This document shows, in pieces, positions 9,305 to 17,342 of a stretch of 64,000 nucleotides of DNA; within the stretch, counting starts at the first letter, position 1, and every line of letters begins with the position of its first letter. Below the pieces are notes generated by a model. The model did no database searches. It was not told where the DNA came from and saw only the letters and a program-made list of their open reading frames with translations. A program made the translations under genes and the position numbers. The DNA is from Nocardia kruczakiae NBRC 101016 (GTDB lineage: Bacteria; Actinomycetota; Actinomycetes; Mycobacteriales; Mycobacteriaceae): positions 1 through 64,000 of the forward strand of contig NZ_BDBL01000044.1 of NCBI RefSeq assembly GCF_001612965.1, written 5' to 3'.

Positions 9305-9694
9305 ATGCTGAACACCGCGCGGATCGAGGCACGGGTACCCACACAGGATCTGGAACGAGCACGGCGTTGGTACGCCGAAAAACTCGGGCTGCACCCTGTG
9401 GAGGAACGGCCGGGTGGACTGCGCTACGAGGGGGCGGCAGGAGTGTTCTGCCTGTTCGCATCGGCCGGAGCGGCCGACGGTTCCTTCACCCAGTTGGCGT
9501 TCTACGTCGACGATATCGAGGCCACCGTAGCCGCCCTGCGGGAGCGCGGCGTCGTGTTCGAGGAGTATCCGGGCACGGTCGGCGGGATCATGGAGATCGA
9601 GGGGAACTACCCGAGTAAGGGACGTGCGGAACGGGGTGCGTGGTTTCGCGACAGCGAGGGCAACATGATCGGACTCGGCGAGGTCGTCGAGTAG
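9305..9694 (+). CDS. VOC (glyoxalase/bleomycin-resistance fold) family protein
   Basis: 129 residues from ATG 9305. A single vicinal-oxygen-chelate domain is recognisable: the opening RVPTQDLERARRWYAEKLGL, the central YVDDIEATVAALRERGV and the closing WFRDSEGNMIGLGE are standard family elements. Members bind a divalent metal and catalyse dioxygenation, isomerisation or drug binding; the substrate cannot be read from the sequence. It ends 3 nt before the convergent DUF1707 gene. Confidence 0.75.
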   Translation: MLNTARIEARVPTQDLERARRWYAEKLGLHPVEERPGGLRYEGAAGVFCLFASAGAADGSFTQLAFYVDDIEATVAALRERGVVFEEYPGTVGGIMEIEGNYPSKGRAERGAWFRDSEGNMIGLGEVVE

Positions 9695-9697
9695 CGA

Positions 9698-10393
9698 TCA
9701 GAATCCCGACATCAGCTTCTTCCACTGCACGCCGAACGGATGTTTCGCGGTGATCGAACTGAACCGGCTGCGCCCGTGCACGATGATGTGCAGGGGTCCG
9801 ATCGGCGGGCCGGTCCGCACCTTGTTGTTGGCGCTGGAGCCGATCAGCTCCACGCCGTTGAGGTCGACGGTCGCCTCACCTGGCAGGATCATGGTCAGCG
9901 AGCTGCAGAAATCGTCGACCCGGATCTCCACCACCTGGGTCGACATCACGGCCTGGGTGAAATCCAGGGTGACGCCGGAGAGGTAGCTGTTGACGTACAG
10001 CGACGGCGGCACCTGCCACGGCCCCTTGCGGGTGACGCCGGACAGCCGCGGCCGAATAGCGGTTTCCGCGTCGGTGCGTCCACTGGGGGCACCCCACCGC
10101 CATGTCGGAGCCGGACCGGCCGAGGCGGTCGGCTGGGCGGGATTCGGTTGTCCCGCAAGGCGAATCCCGGGCAGGTCGATCAGGACGGCATTGAGTTCGC
10201 CGCGCGTCCTGGCGGCCAGCGCGGTATCCATGCGCTCGCTGAACTCGCCCAGCGACAGCATGCCCAGCCCGACCGCGCGCTGCAGCAGGGTTCCGACATG
10301 TTCGCGTTCGGTATCCGATACTCGCAGGTCACGGTCACCCACGGCGCCCCCGGTTCCCGCGGACCCCGGGGCGGAAACGGTCTCACCACCCAT
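9698..10393 (-). CDS. DUF1707 / LiaF-like (DUF2154) protein
   Basis: 231 residues from ATG 10391-10393. The N-terminal DUF1707 module reads DLRVSDTEREHVGTLLQRAVGLGMLSLGEFSERMDTALAARTRGEL; the C-terminal half has the beta-rich pattern of the LiaF/VraT cell-wall-stress domain (SGVTLDFTQAVMSTQVVEIRVDDF, LHIIVHGRSRFSSITAKHPF). No TM segment is evident, so it is probably cytoplasmic. LiaF-like proteins usually regulate an adjacent sensor kinase/response regulator pair for envelope stress. Here such a pair lies immediately upstream but both genes are damaged, so this protein may have lost its partners. Confidence 0.75.
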   Translation of the reverse strand: MGGETVSAPGSAGTGGAVGDRDLRVSDTEREHVGTLLQRAVGLGMLSLGEFSERMDTALAARTRGELNAVLIDLPGIRLAGQPNPAQPTASAGPAPTWRWGAPSGRTDAETAIRPRLSGVTRKGPWQVPPSLYVNSYLSGVTLDFTQAVMSTQVVEIRVDDFCSSLTMILPGEATVDLNGVELIGSSANNKVRTGPPIGPLHIIVHGRSRFSSITAKHPFGVQWKKLMSGF

Positions 10394-10452
10394 GTCCACG
10401 AGGCTACCGACGCCGCGGCCCGAGCACATCAGGGCAATCCCTGATCCGGCCC

Positions 10453-11018
10453 CTATTCGAGGCCCTGTTCGATGGCGTATCGGGTGAGTTCGACCCCACC
10501 AGCCGCAACACCTCCGTCTCGCGGTCGGTGAGCACCGGGCTCTCGACGCTCGTGCCGGCTCCCGCCCCGGCGATGCGACGGAATTCGCCGAGCACCACAC
10601 CGGCCAGTCCGGGTGTGAACACGGCCTGGCCGGCGGCCGTCGCCCGCACCGCGTCGATCAGTTCGGCCGCCGAGGCGCTCTTGACCAGATAGCCGGTGGC
10701 CCCGGCCTTGATGGCCTCCAGCACGTCGCCACGTTCGTCCGAGGCCGAGAGCACCAGCACCCGGCTGTGCGGTGAGACACGCAGCACCTCGGCGGTGGCC
10801 TGGGCGCCGCTGCCGTCGGGCAGTTGCATATCCATCAGCACGACGTCCGGACGGACCGCGGCGGACCGCCGCGCCGCCGTGCCCACACCGTCGGCCGTCG
10901 CCACCACCCGGAAACCGGCCTCGGTGAGATCGCGGGACACGCCGTCGCGCCACATCGGGTGGTCGTCGACCACCATCACCGAAACATCGTGTGCTGCCGC
11001 GTCTTCCGCTGCGCTCAT
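10453..11018 (-). pseudogene. Response regulator (LuxR/NarL family) with internal deletion in the HTH domain
   Basis: Starts at ATG 11016-11018, overlapping the kinase remnant by ATGA. The receiver domain is intact (VVDDHPMWRDGV acidic pocket, DVVLMDMQLPDGSG phosphoacceptor, K in GYLVKSAS). The output domain begins normally as LTDRETEVLRLV, then reads through in a foreign frame to a stop at 10404. In the other frame the natural family C-terminus, VELTRYAIEQGLE, runs to a stop at 10453-10455, directly after the break at about 10493-10499. Compared with intact MacR-like regulators, about 35 residues containing the DNA-recognition helices are missing and the frame is shifted. As sequenced the product cannot bind DNA. 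Confidence 0.85.
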
Positions 11019-11330
11019 CGCTGCTCCCCGTCGCGTGGAATCCGGAATTCCCATTCGGTGCCGTCGGTGGTGTCGAGCAGTTCCGCGGTGCCGCCCAGCA
11101 CTTCGATCCGCCCGACGATGGAATGCGAGACGCCCATCCGTCCTTCGGCGACCGCGGCAGGCAGGCGGCCGTCCGCGATCCCCGGCCCGTCGTCACGCAC
11201 GCTGACCACCACCGCGTCCCCCATATCCTCCAGCAGCACAAAGGCTTTCGCCTCGGCTCCGGCGTGCAGCGCGGTATTCGACAGTGCGGCACCGACGGCG
11301 GCGGTGATCTCGCGAGCGGTCCATCCGCGC
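11015..11330 (-). pseudogene. MacS-like sensor histidine kinase, C-terminal ATPase remnant
   Basis: Only the C-terminal ~105 residues of a histidine kinase remain: the N-box AAVGAALSNTALHAG, the G1 box VRDDGPGI and the G2 box GRMGVSHSIVGRIEVLGG are clear. The sensor/membrane part and the phosphoacceptor helix are absent; upstream the frame becomes Arg/Pro-rich without coding character and runs into the end of the AI-2E-type gene at 11365. The only in-frame start (GTG 11239) would give a 74-residue fragment without the N-box. Intact members of this family are about 380 residues. Together with the broken regulator this indicates a decayed two-component system. Confidence 0.8.
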
Positions 11331-11364
11331 GGTCGAGTCGGCGGGCGGCGCGGCGCCCGCGGAC

Positions 11365-12654
11365 TCAGCCTTCGTCCGCATCACCGCCGCCCGCATCGGA
11401 CCGCGATTCGGCCGGTCGATACCGATCCGGATCGGGCCGGTCGGGATCGGCGTGGAACATCGGCTCCCCCGGTTCGCCGGTATTGAGGTCCTGATACAGC
11501 TCTTCCGGGCTGCCGACCAGCAGCGAGCGGATCGCGGTATTCATCACCGCGACGAACGGCACCGCCAGCAGACCGCCCGCGATACCGGCCAGCACCACGC
11601 CTGCCGTGATCGCCAGCACCACCGCCAGCGGATGGATGCGCACCGCCCGGCCCAGCAACAACGGTTGCAGCACATGGCCTTCCAGCTGCATCACCGCCAC
11701 CGTGATGCCGAGCACGATCAGCGCGGTGACGAAACCTTTCGTCATCAAGGCCAAGAACACCGCGATGAAACCCGCGAGCAGGGAGCCGACGATCGGGACG
11801 AAGGCGCCGATGAACACCAGCGATGCCAGCGGAAGAGCCAGCGGCACACTCAGAATCGCCAGCCCGGCGCCGATGCCGATGGCGTCGACGGCCGCCACCA
11901 CGACGGTGGCGCGCACGAATCCGATCAGCGTGCCGAAGCCGAGCCGCCCAGCCGTGCGCACCCGTTCGCGTTGCGGGGTGGGCACGATCCGGGTCACGAA
12001 ATTCCAGATCTGATCGCCGCCGTAGAGGAAGAAGATCAGGATGAACAGCGTCAGGAAGGCGCCGGTGAGGAATTCGCCGATCGCGGCGGCGGTGGTCAGC
12101 GCGCCGCTGGTCAGCGAATCCTGATTGGCCTCCAGCGTTTTGATGATCGTATTGCCGCCGTTGCGGATCTGATCGTTGCTCAGATGCAGCGGCCCGTTGA
12201 TCAGCCAGTCCTGCACGGTATGGATGCTGGTCTTGAATTCATCGGTCAGCTGCGGCACACCGGTGATGAACTGCTCGATGACGAAGGTGAAGATCCCCGC
12301 CAGCAAGCCCAGCGATCCGACCAGCGCCACGAATACGCCGATCCCGCGCGGCATTCCGAGGCGTTGCAGCAGATCCACCAGCGGCGAGAGCAGCGCCGCC
12401 GCGAGCAGGGCGATCGCGACCGGAATGACGACCGTGGTCAGCTTGTGCGCCAGATAGGCGACCGCCAGCACCGCCACCAGGATGATCAACAGTCGCCAGC
12501 ACCATTCGGCGCCCTGGCGCACCAGTGGATGCACCGAGTCGGCGGCGGTGCGTTCGCGCCCGCGACCGGATGCGGTACGGCCCGTAGCCGCCGATGCGAC
12601 GCCCGCCGGGGCAGGCTCGGCCGGATTCCCGGAGGTCTTGCTGTCCCCACTCAC
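11365..12654 (-). CDS. AI-2E family (YdiK/PerM-type) membrane protein, Rv0205-like
   Basis: 429 residues from GTG 12652-12654. A ~50-residue disordered N-terminus is followed by about eight TM segments with the family pattern: paired N-terminal TMs (LLIILVAVLAVAYLAHKL, TTVVIPVAIALLAAAL), a central soluble segment (QLTDEFKTSIHTVQDWL), then the C-terminal TM cluster with QPLLLGRAVRIHPLAVVLAI. The superfamily (PF01594) includes transporters for autoinducer-2 and Na+/H+ antiporters; substrate here is unknown. An AI-2E-type gene is also near mmpL3 in M. tuberculosis (Rv0205), so the linkage is conserved. The Asp/Pro-rich tail (DPDRPDPDRYRP) is cytoplasmic. Confidence 0.85.
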   Translation of the reverse strand: MSGDSKTSGNPAEPAPAGVASAATGRTASGRGRERTAADSVHPLVRQGAEWCWRLLIILVAVLAVAYLAHKLTTVVIPVAIALLAAALLSPLVDLLQRLGMPRGIGVFVALVGSLGLLAGIFTFVIEQFITGVPQLTDEFKTSIHTVQDWLINGPLHLSNDQIRNGGNTIIKTLEANQDSLTSGALTTAAAIGEFLTGAFLTLFILIFFLYGGDQIWNFVTRIVPTPQRERVRTAGRLGFGTLIGFVRATVVVAAVDAIGIGAGLAILSVPLALPLASLVFIGAFVPIVGSLLAGFIAVFLALMTKGFVTALIVLGITVAVMQLEGHVLQPLLLGRAVRIHPLAVVLAITAGVVLAGIAGGLLAVPFVAVMNTAIRSLLVGSPEELYQDLNTGEPGEPMFHADPDRPDPDRYRPAESRSDAGGGDADEG

Positions 12655-12745
12655 GCCGCGAGCCTATCGGCCGGCGACGCAACCGGCACGTGTCCGCTCC
12701 GCCCGAATCCGGTGACCTACGCCGCGCCCCGCTAGATTGGTCAAC

Positions 12746-14254
12746 GTGTCAGCGCCTCTGGAAGCGGTCAAACAGACCATGCGAACGCGCTGGCCGCTGT
12801 ACCTCGCATCCATGCTGGCGGCCAATGCCTTCGGTGCGGTCCTGGTCTACGCGTTCATCCAGTACGGGCTGCCCGCGCCCGAAGGCACACCGAACGGATT
12901 GCGGCGCGCCGGTCTGCTGCTTCCGGCGCTGGTCTTCGCGATCGGCGGATTCCTGAGCGTCACCGCCTCGGCGTTGATGCTGCGCCCGGTGATGCGCTGG
13001 CAGATGCGCGGCGGGCCGCCCAGTCGCCAGGAACAGATGGCGGCCCTGCACGCGCCGCTGCGGCAGTCCATCCTGCACCTGCTGTTGTGGCTGGTGGGCG
13101 GTGCGGTGCTGGCCGCGCGGATCATCGTGGAAACGCCCGAGCTCGCGGGTGCGGTGATCGTCACCGAATGTATGGCCGCCACGATCGTGTTCGGCTTCAC
13201 CTACATGCTGGGTGAGCGGATTCTGCGGCCGGTCGCCGCGCACGCGCTGACCACCGGCACCTTCGATCACACCCTCACCCCCGGTGTCGGCACCCGCATG
13301 GCGATGACGTGGGGTATGGGTACGTTCGCGCCGACCATCGCGATCGTGCTGCTGTGCGTCACCCAGATCACCTCGCAGGTGCATTTCTCGGCGCAGTCGC
13401 TGGCCATCTCGATTCTGCTGCTGTGTGGCGTGGTGATCATGCAGGCGCTGGCGCTGTCGATGCTCACCGGGGCGAGCATCTCCGATCCGGTGCGTCAGCT
13501 CTCCCGGGCGATCAACCGGGTTCAGGCCGGTGCGCGCGATGTGCAGGTCGAGGTCTTCGACGGCAGTGAGATCGGCCTGCTGCAGGTCGGTTTCAACCGC
13601 ATGATGGAAGAGGCCGCGCAGCGCCGCGAACTGCAGGAACTGTTCGGCCAGCACGTCGGCGAGGAAGTGGCCCGCCGAGCGCTGGAGTACGGCACCGAAC
13701 TGGGTGGTGAAACCCGGTTCGTGGCGGTGCTGTTCGTCGATATGGTCGGCTCCACCGCCACCGCCGCCGAGCATCCGCCCACCGAGGTGGTCAGCCTGCT
13801 CAACGAATTCTTCCGGGTGGTGGTCGACGTGGTCGACCGGCACAACGGCCTGATCAACAAGTTCGTCGGCGACGCGGCGCTGGCGATCTTCGGTGCGCCC
13901 CTGGACCGTCCGGACGCGCCGACCGCCGCGCTGGCCGCGGCCCGCGATCTGCGCGAGGCGCTGCGTGAGGTGCAGGGCCTGGATATCGGCATCGGGGTCT
14001 CGGCCGGCCTCGCCGTCGCCGGCAATATCGGCGCCGCGAATCGCTTCGAGTACACGGTGATCGGCGATCCGGTGAACGAGGCCTCCCGGCTCACCGAATT
14101 GGCGAAGGAACATCCGGGCCGCGTCCTGGCCTCGGGCAGCGCCCTGTACTTCGCCGACGACGACGAACAGAAGCAGTGGATCTCCGGCGACGAGGTGCAG
14201 TTGCGCGGTCGCCGCCGCAAGACCAGGCTCGCGTGGCCGAAGGCCCTGGGCTGA
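12746..14254 (+). CDS. Membrane-bound class III adenylate cyclase with HAMP domain
   Basis: 502 residues from GTG 12746 (a TTG nine bases earlier is an alternative). About six TM segments occupy residues 15-240, followed by a HAMP linker (SDPVRQLSRAINRVQAG... to about 290) and a class III cyclase catalytic domain. Catalytic features: metal-binding FVDMVGST (about 330-337), the Lys of NKFVGD, the second Asp of GDAALA, and the C-terminal YTVIGDPVNEASRL with the transition-state Asn/Arg. The architecture is that of the M. tuberculosis Rv1318c/Rv1319c/Rv1320c/Rv3645 group, which make cAMP from ATP at the membrane. It is a single-gene unit diverging from the AI-2E-type gene. Confidence 0.9.
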   Translation: MSAPLEAVKQTMRTRWPLYLASMLAANAFGAVLVYAFIQYGLPAPEGTPNGLRRAGLLLPALVFAIGGFLSVTASALMLRPVMRWQMRGGPPSRQEQMAALHAPLRQSILHLLLWLVGGAVLAARIIVETPELAGAVIVTECMAATIVFGFTYMLGERILRPVAAHALTTGTFDHTLTPGVGTRMAMTWGMGTFAPTIAIVLLCVTQITSQVHFSAQSLAISILLLCGVVIMQALALSMLTGASISDPVRQLSRAINRVQAGARDVQVEVFDGSEIGLLQVGFNRMMEEAAQRRELQELFGQHVGEEVARRALEYGTELGGETRFVAVLFVDMVGSTATAAEHPPTEVVSLLNEFFRVVVDVVDRHNGLINKFVGDAALAIFGAPLDRPDAPTAALAAARDLREALREVQGLDIGIGVSAGLAVAGNIGAANRFEYTVIGDPVNEASRLTELAKEHPGRVLASGSALYFADDDEQKQWISGDEVQLRGRRRKTRLAWPKALG

Positions 14255-14264
14255 CCGGCTCCGG

Positions 14265-15149
14265 CTACCCCTTCCCGGAACCCGCCAGTTCCTCCACGAT
14301 CCGCTCCAGTCCCGACTCCGCCCGGCCGTCGGCGATCATCCGATCGATCAGGTTCTTGATCGGCGCGACGATATCGAGCGCCACCCCGGCATCGCGGCTC
14401 GCGCGCACGATCGCGTCGAAGGCGGGTTTGTGGAATCGCGCCGGTTGCGCCTCGTCGGTGTAGTCGCCGCTCTCGATCACCGCGGCATAGGCCGGAATCA
14501 AGCCCGCCATCGCGGTGACGTATGCGGCCGCGCGCGGCGCGAACTCCGTAGCGGTGACTCCGGCCGAGCGGACCATGGCGGTGCCGTGGAAGAAGCCGGT
14601 GAACATGGCGTACATCCCGGCCAGCAGGGCGAAATCGAGTAGTGCGGCGGTACCGGCATCGTCGCCGAAATACTCTGCGGTGGCGAGCTTTTCGAGGTCG
14701 GACCGGAGTCGTTCGAAGACCGCGGCGGACCCGCTGTAGAGGATCGACGCGCCGGGTCCGCCGATCATCGGCGGCACCGCCATGATGCCGCCGTCCAGGA
14801 AGTCGATGCCGTGGGCCGCCGCCCACCGGCCGAGCTCGCGTGAATCGTCCGGAGCGGTGCTGGTGAGGTTGATCAGCGCCTTGCCGCGCAACCGATCCAC
14901 CACCGGGTCGAGGACCTGGTGCACCGAGGGATGGTCGCTGAGCACGGTCAGCACGACCTCGGCGGCATCGATCGCGGCGGCGGCATCGGCACTGCTCACG
15001 GCACCGAGCGCGACGAGTTCGGTGTCCTTGCCGGGTGTGCGATTCCAGACGGTGGTGGGATTGCCGCTCCGGGTCAGGACGGCGGCCACGGCCCGGCCCA
15101 TCGGGCCGAGGCCCAGCACGGCAACGGCGGTGTGTTCGTTCGCGGTCAT
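14265..15149 (-). CDS. Imine-reductase-like NAD(P)-dependent oxidoreductase (copy 1)
   Basis: 294 residues from ATG 15147-15149, preceded by GAGGAG. The N-terminus AVLGLGPMGRAVAAVL is a Rossmann dinucleotide-binding motif followed by VWNRT (NADP-preferring Asn/Arg). NLTSTAPDDSRELGRWAA, DGGIMAVPPMIGGPGASILYSG and the helix GTAALLDFALLAGMYAMF are hallmark segments of the imine reductase branch of the beta-hydroxyacid dehydrogenase superfamily. Natural substrates of this branch are mostly unknown. It is divergent from an HxlR regulator, and the same gene pair occurs again at 20337-21684. Confidence 0.8.
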   Translation of the reverse strand: MTANEHTAVAVLGLGPMGRAVAAVLTRSGNPTTVWNRTPGKDTELVALGAVSSADAAAAIDAAEVVLTVLSDHPSVHQVLDPVVDRLRGKALINLTSTAPDDSRELGRWAAAHGIDFLDGGIMAVPPMIGGPGASILYSGSAAVFERLRSDLEKLATAEYFGDDAGTAALLDFALLAGMYAMFTGFFHGTAMVRSAGVTATEFAPRAAAYVTAMAGLIPAYAAVIESGDYTDEAQPARFHKPAFDAIVRASRDAGVALDIVAPIKNLIDRMIADGRAESGLERIVEELAGSGKG

Positions 15150-15224
15150 CGAGATACTCCTCTTGCTCGGGTGGATGCTGGGCGCGCCGTCATCCACCCT
15201 GGTCACCGCGAGTTGTCGGGACAA

Positions 15225-15273
15225 GTACCTACTATTCGGTGCGGTACCCACCAACAGGTAGGTGAACAGGTAG
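15225..15273. promoter_or_regulatory. Repeats in the imine reductase/HxlR divergent promoter (copy 1)
   Basis: The 133-bp spacer contains GTACCTAC (15225-15232), its near-inverse TAGGTG (15259-15264), and a direct repeat AACAGGTAG at 15253-15261 and 15265-15273. Such clustered repeats between a divergent enzyme/regulator pair are typical operator positions for HxlR dimers; binding is inferred. Confidence 0.45.
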
Positions 15274-15282
15274 CGAGGGTGG

Positions 15283-15666
15283 ATGGGCGCGAAAAGATTC
15301 GGTCCGTACTTCTGCGGGATCGACGCCGCGATGGATGTCGTCAGCGGTAAATGGAAAGGGCTGATCCTCTGGGAACTCGAGAACTACGGCGTCCGGCGCT
15401 TCGGTGAACTGCGGCGCGGCCTGCCGGGAGTTTCGGAGAAGATGCTGATCCAGCAGCTGCGCGAACTCGAGGAGGACGGTCTGATCGACCGGCAGGCCCA
15501 CCCCGAGGTGCCGCCGCGGGTCGAGTACCGCCTCACCGACCTGGGCCGATCGCTGAACACCGCACTCGAACCGCTCGGCGCGTGGGGCCGTGCGCGGATC
15601 GACCGCATCGGCGCCGCGCGCGTACAGCCGCCGGACACCCCGTCCCGCGCCGTCACGGCCGGTTGA
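15283..15666 (+). CDS. HxlR-family transcriptional regulator (copy 1)
   Basis: 127 residues from ATG 15283. The winged-HTH signature is clear: GIDAAMDVVSGKWKGLILWEL, RRFGELRRGLPGVSEKMLIQQLRELEEDGL, and the wing PPRVEYRLTDLGRSL. The Cys near residue 11 (YFCGIDAAM) is the position of a redox-sensing cysteine in several HxlR proteins. Its divergence from the imine-reductase gene makes that gene the likely target. Confidence 0.85.
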   Translation: MGAKRFGPYFCGIDAAMDVVSGKWKGLILWELENYGVRRFGELRRGLPGVSEKMLIQQLRELEEDGLIDRQAHPEVPPRVEYRLTDLGRSLNTALEPLGAWGRARIDRIGAARVQPPDTPSRAVTAG

Positions 15667-15722
15667 CCCGGGACCACGCGTCCGCTGCCGCCTTCGGGCC
15701 CGACCACACTAGGCTGGGCGTC

Positions 15723-16859
15723 GTGACGGCCCACGCTGAACCCGGCGGCGAACCGGCGCGGCCCGCGCGGCGCAGGTTCCGCTGGTTGAAATGGGGCCTC
15801 GGCGTTGCCCTGTCGGCGTTGCTGATCGCCGAGGGCGTATACCTGTGGCCGCGTCTGCACGATTCCTGGCGCAACCTCACGGAGATCCACTGGGGCTGGG
15901 TCGCGCTGTGCATCTGGATGCAGGCGTTGTCGATGAGCGGATTCGGCCGCATCCAGAAGCGCCTGCTGCGCGCCGGCGGGGTCGACGTCTCACAACGCGC
16001 CTCGGTCTCGGTCGTCTACGGAGCCACCGCGATGTCGGTGTCGCTGCCGGCCGGCCAGGTGTTCTCCACCGCCTTCACCTACCGCCAGACCCGCCGCTGG
16101 GGTGCGAGCGCGATCGTCGCGTCCTGGCAGCTGCTGATGTCGGGTGTGGTCGCGACCAGCGGAATGCTGCTGCTCGGTGTCGGCGGCGCGCTGCTGGTCG
16201 GCAATCGCATCGGCCCGGGGAAGCTGGCCCTCATGCTGGGCACGGTGGCGCTGCTGGTGTGGGCGGGCAAATACGTCTCCGGTAATCCCGGTGCGCTGCG
16301 GGCGCTGGTGCGCCGCGGGGTGCGGCTGGTCAACCGGATCCGGCGCCATCCGGCCGATTCCGGCCTGGCGCACGTCGACGATGTGCTGCGCCAGCTGGAA
16401 TCGGTGGACCTGAACCGGCGCGACGTCGCGTGGGTCGCGTTCTGGGCGGTCGTGCATCGGCTCGGCGATGTGGCCTGCCTCGGTGCGGCCTGCTACGCCG
16501 TCGGCGCCGATCCTCGCTGGGCGGGCCTGCTCATAGCGTTCAGCGTCGGCAAGGCGGTCGGCACGATTCCGTTCGCACCCGGTGGCATCGTCTACGTCGA
16601 CGCCACCCTGATCTACAGCCTCACCGCCGCCGCGGGACTGCCGGCCGCACAGGCGGTGGCCGCCGCCTTCGTTTACCGCATGGTGAGTTTCATTCTCGTC
16701 GCGATCATCGGCTGGATCGTCTTCGCCTTCCGCTTCCGCAATCCGCAGCTCGGTGATGCGCAGTTCGAGGAGGAGTTCGAGCAGCGCTCGGCCCTGCTCG
16801 CCGAACCCCGCCGCGCCGACGGCGGCGACAAGCGACCCGACGGCGAGCCGCAGGCCTGA
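15723..16859 (+). CDS. UPF0104 / flippase-like (LPG_synthase_TM, YbhN) membrane protein
   Basis: 378 residues from GTG 15723. About eight TM helices; the segments GWVALCIWMQALSMSGFGRI, YGATAMSVSLPAGQVFSTAFTYRQTRRW and GKAVGTIPFAPGGIVYVDATL are the conserved landmarks of PF03706, a family related to the flippase half of MprF. It probably acts on a membrane lipid or a polyprenyl/glycolipid intermediate, but no substrate is known. The charged tail (FEEEFEQRSALLAEPRR) is cytoplasmic. It is followed by the DUF3054 gene and is likely co-transcribed with it. Confidence 0.8.
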   Translation: MTAHAEPGGEPARPARRRFRWLKWGLGVALSALLIAEGVYLWPRLHDSWRNLTEIHWGWVALCIWMQALSMSGFGRIQKRLLRAGGVDVSQRASVSVVYGATAMSVSLPAGQVFSTAFTYRQTRRWGASAIVASWQLLMSGVVATSGMLLLGVGGALLVGNRIGPGKLALMLGTVALLVWAGKYVSGNPGALRALVRRGVRLVNRIRRHPADSGLAHVDDVLRQLESVDLNRRDVAWVAFWAVVHRLGDVACLGAACYAVGADPRWAGLLIAFSVGKAVGTIPFAPGGIVYVDATLIYSLTAAAGLPAAQAVAAAFVYRMVSFILVAIIGWIVFAFRFRNPQLGDAQFEEEFEQRSALLAEPRRADGGDKRPDGEPQA

Positions 16860-16907
16860 GCGGTCCCGGACTCCGGCTGCCGCACCGCTGTCACTACCCT
16901 GGCGACC

Positions 16908-17318
16908 GTGAGGAAATGGCTGCCGCTGCTGATCGATGTCGTGCTGGTGATCGTGTTCTGCGCGATCGGCCGCCGCAGCCACGACGAGGCGGTGGCGGCG
17001 GGTCTGCTGCGCACGGTCTGGCCGTTCGGCACCGGCCTGCTGATCGGCTGGGTGATTGCCCTGACGATTGCCGGCCGCGGGCGACTGTCCGCCGCACTCG
17101 CGCGTTTCGACGGATCGGCGGTGTGGCCGACCGGCGTGGCGGTGTGGTTGTCGACGCTGATCGGCGGCATGGTGCTGCGCGTGCTCAGCGGTCAGGGCAC
17201 CGCGGTCAGTTTCGTCATCGTCGCGGCGACGGTCCTCGCGGTCTTCCTGCTGGGCTGGCGCGCGGGGTGGGCCCTCGCCGCCCGGCGCATTCGCGTCACC
17301 GGCGCATCCGTGAACTGA
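16908..17318 (+). CDS. DUF3054 family small membrane protein
   Basis: 136 residues from GTG 16908. Four TM segments (LLIDVVLVIVFCAIG, FGTGLLIGWVIALTI, WPTGVAVWLSTLIGGMVL, VSFVIVAATVLAVFLL) and the motif AIGRRSHDE after TM1 place it in DUF3054. Function unknown. Converges with the PBP-like gene with 24 nt between stops. Confidence 0.75.
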   Translation: MRKWLPLLIDVVLVIVFCAIGRRSHDEAVAAGLLRTVWPFGTGLLIGWVIALTIAGRGRLSAALARFDGSAVWPTGVAVWLSTLIGGMVLRVLSGQGTAVSFVIVAATVLAVFLLGWRAGWALAARRIRVTGASVN

Positions 17319-17342
17319 CCCGCGCGGACCGCTTCTCGACGG

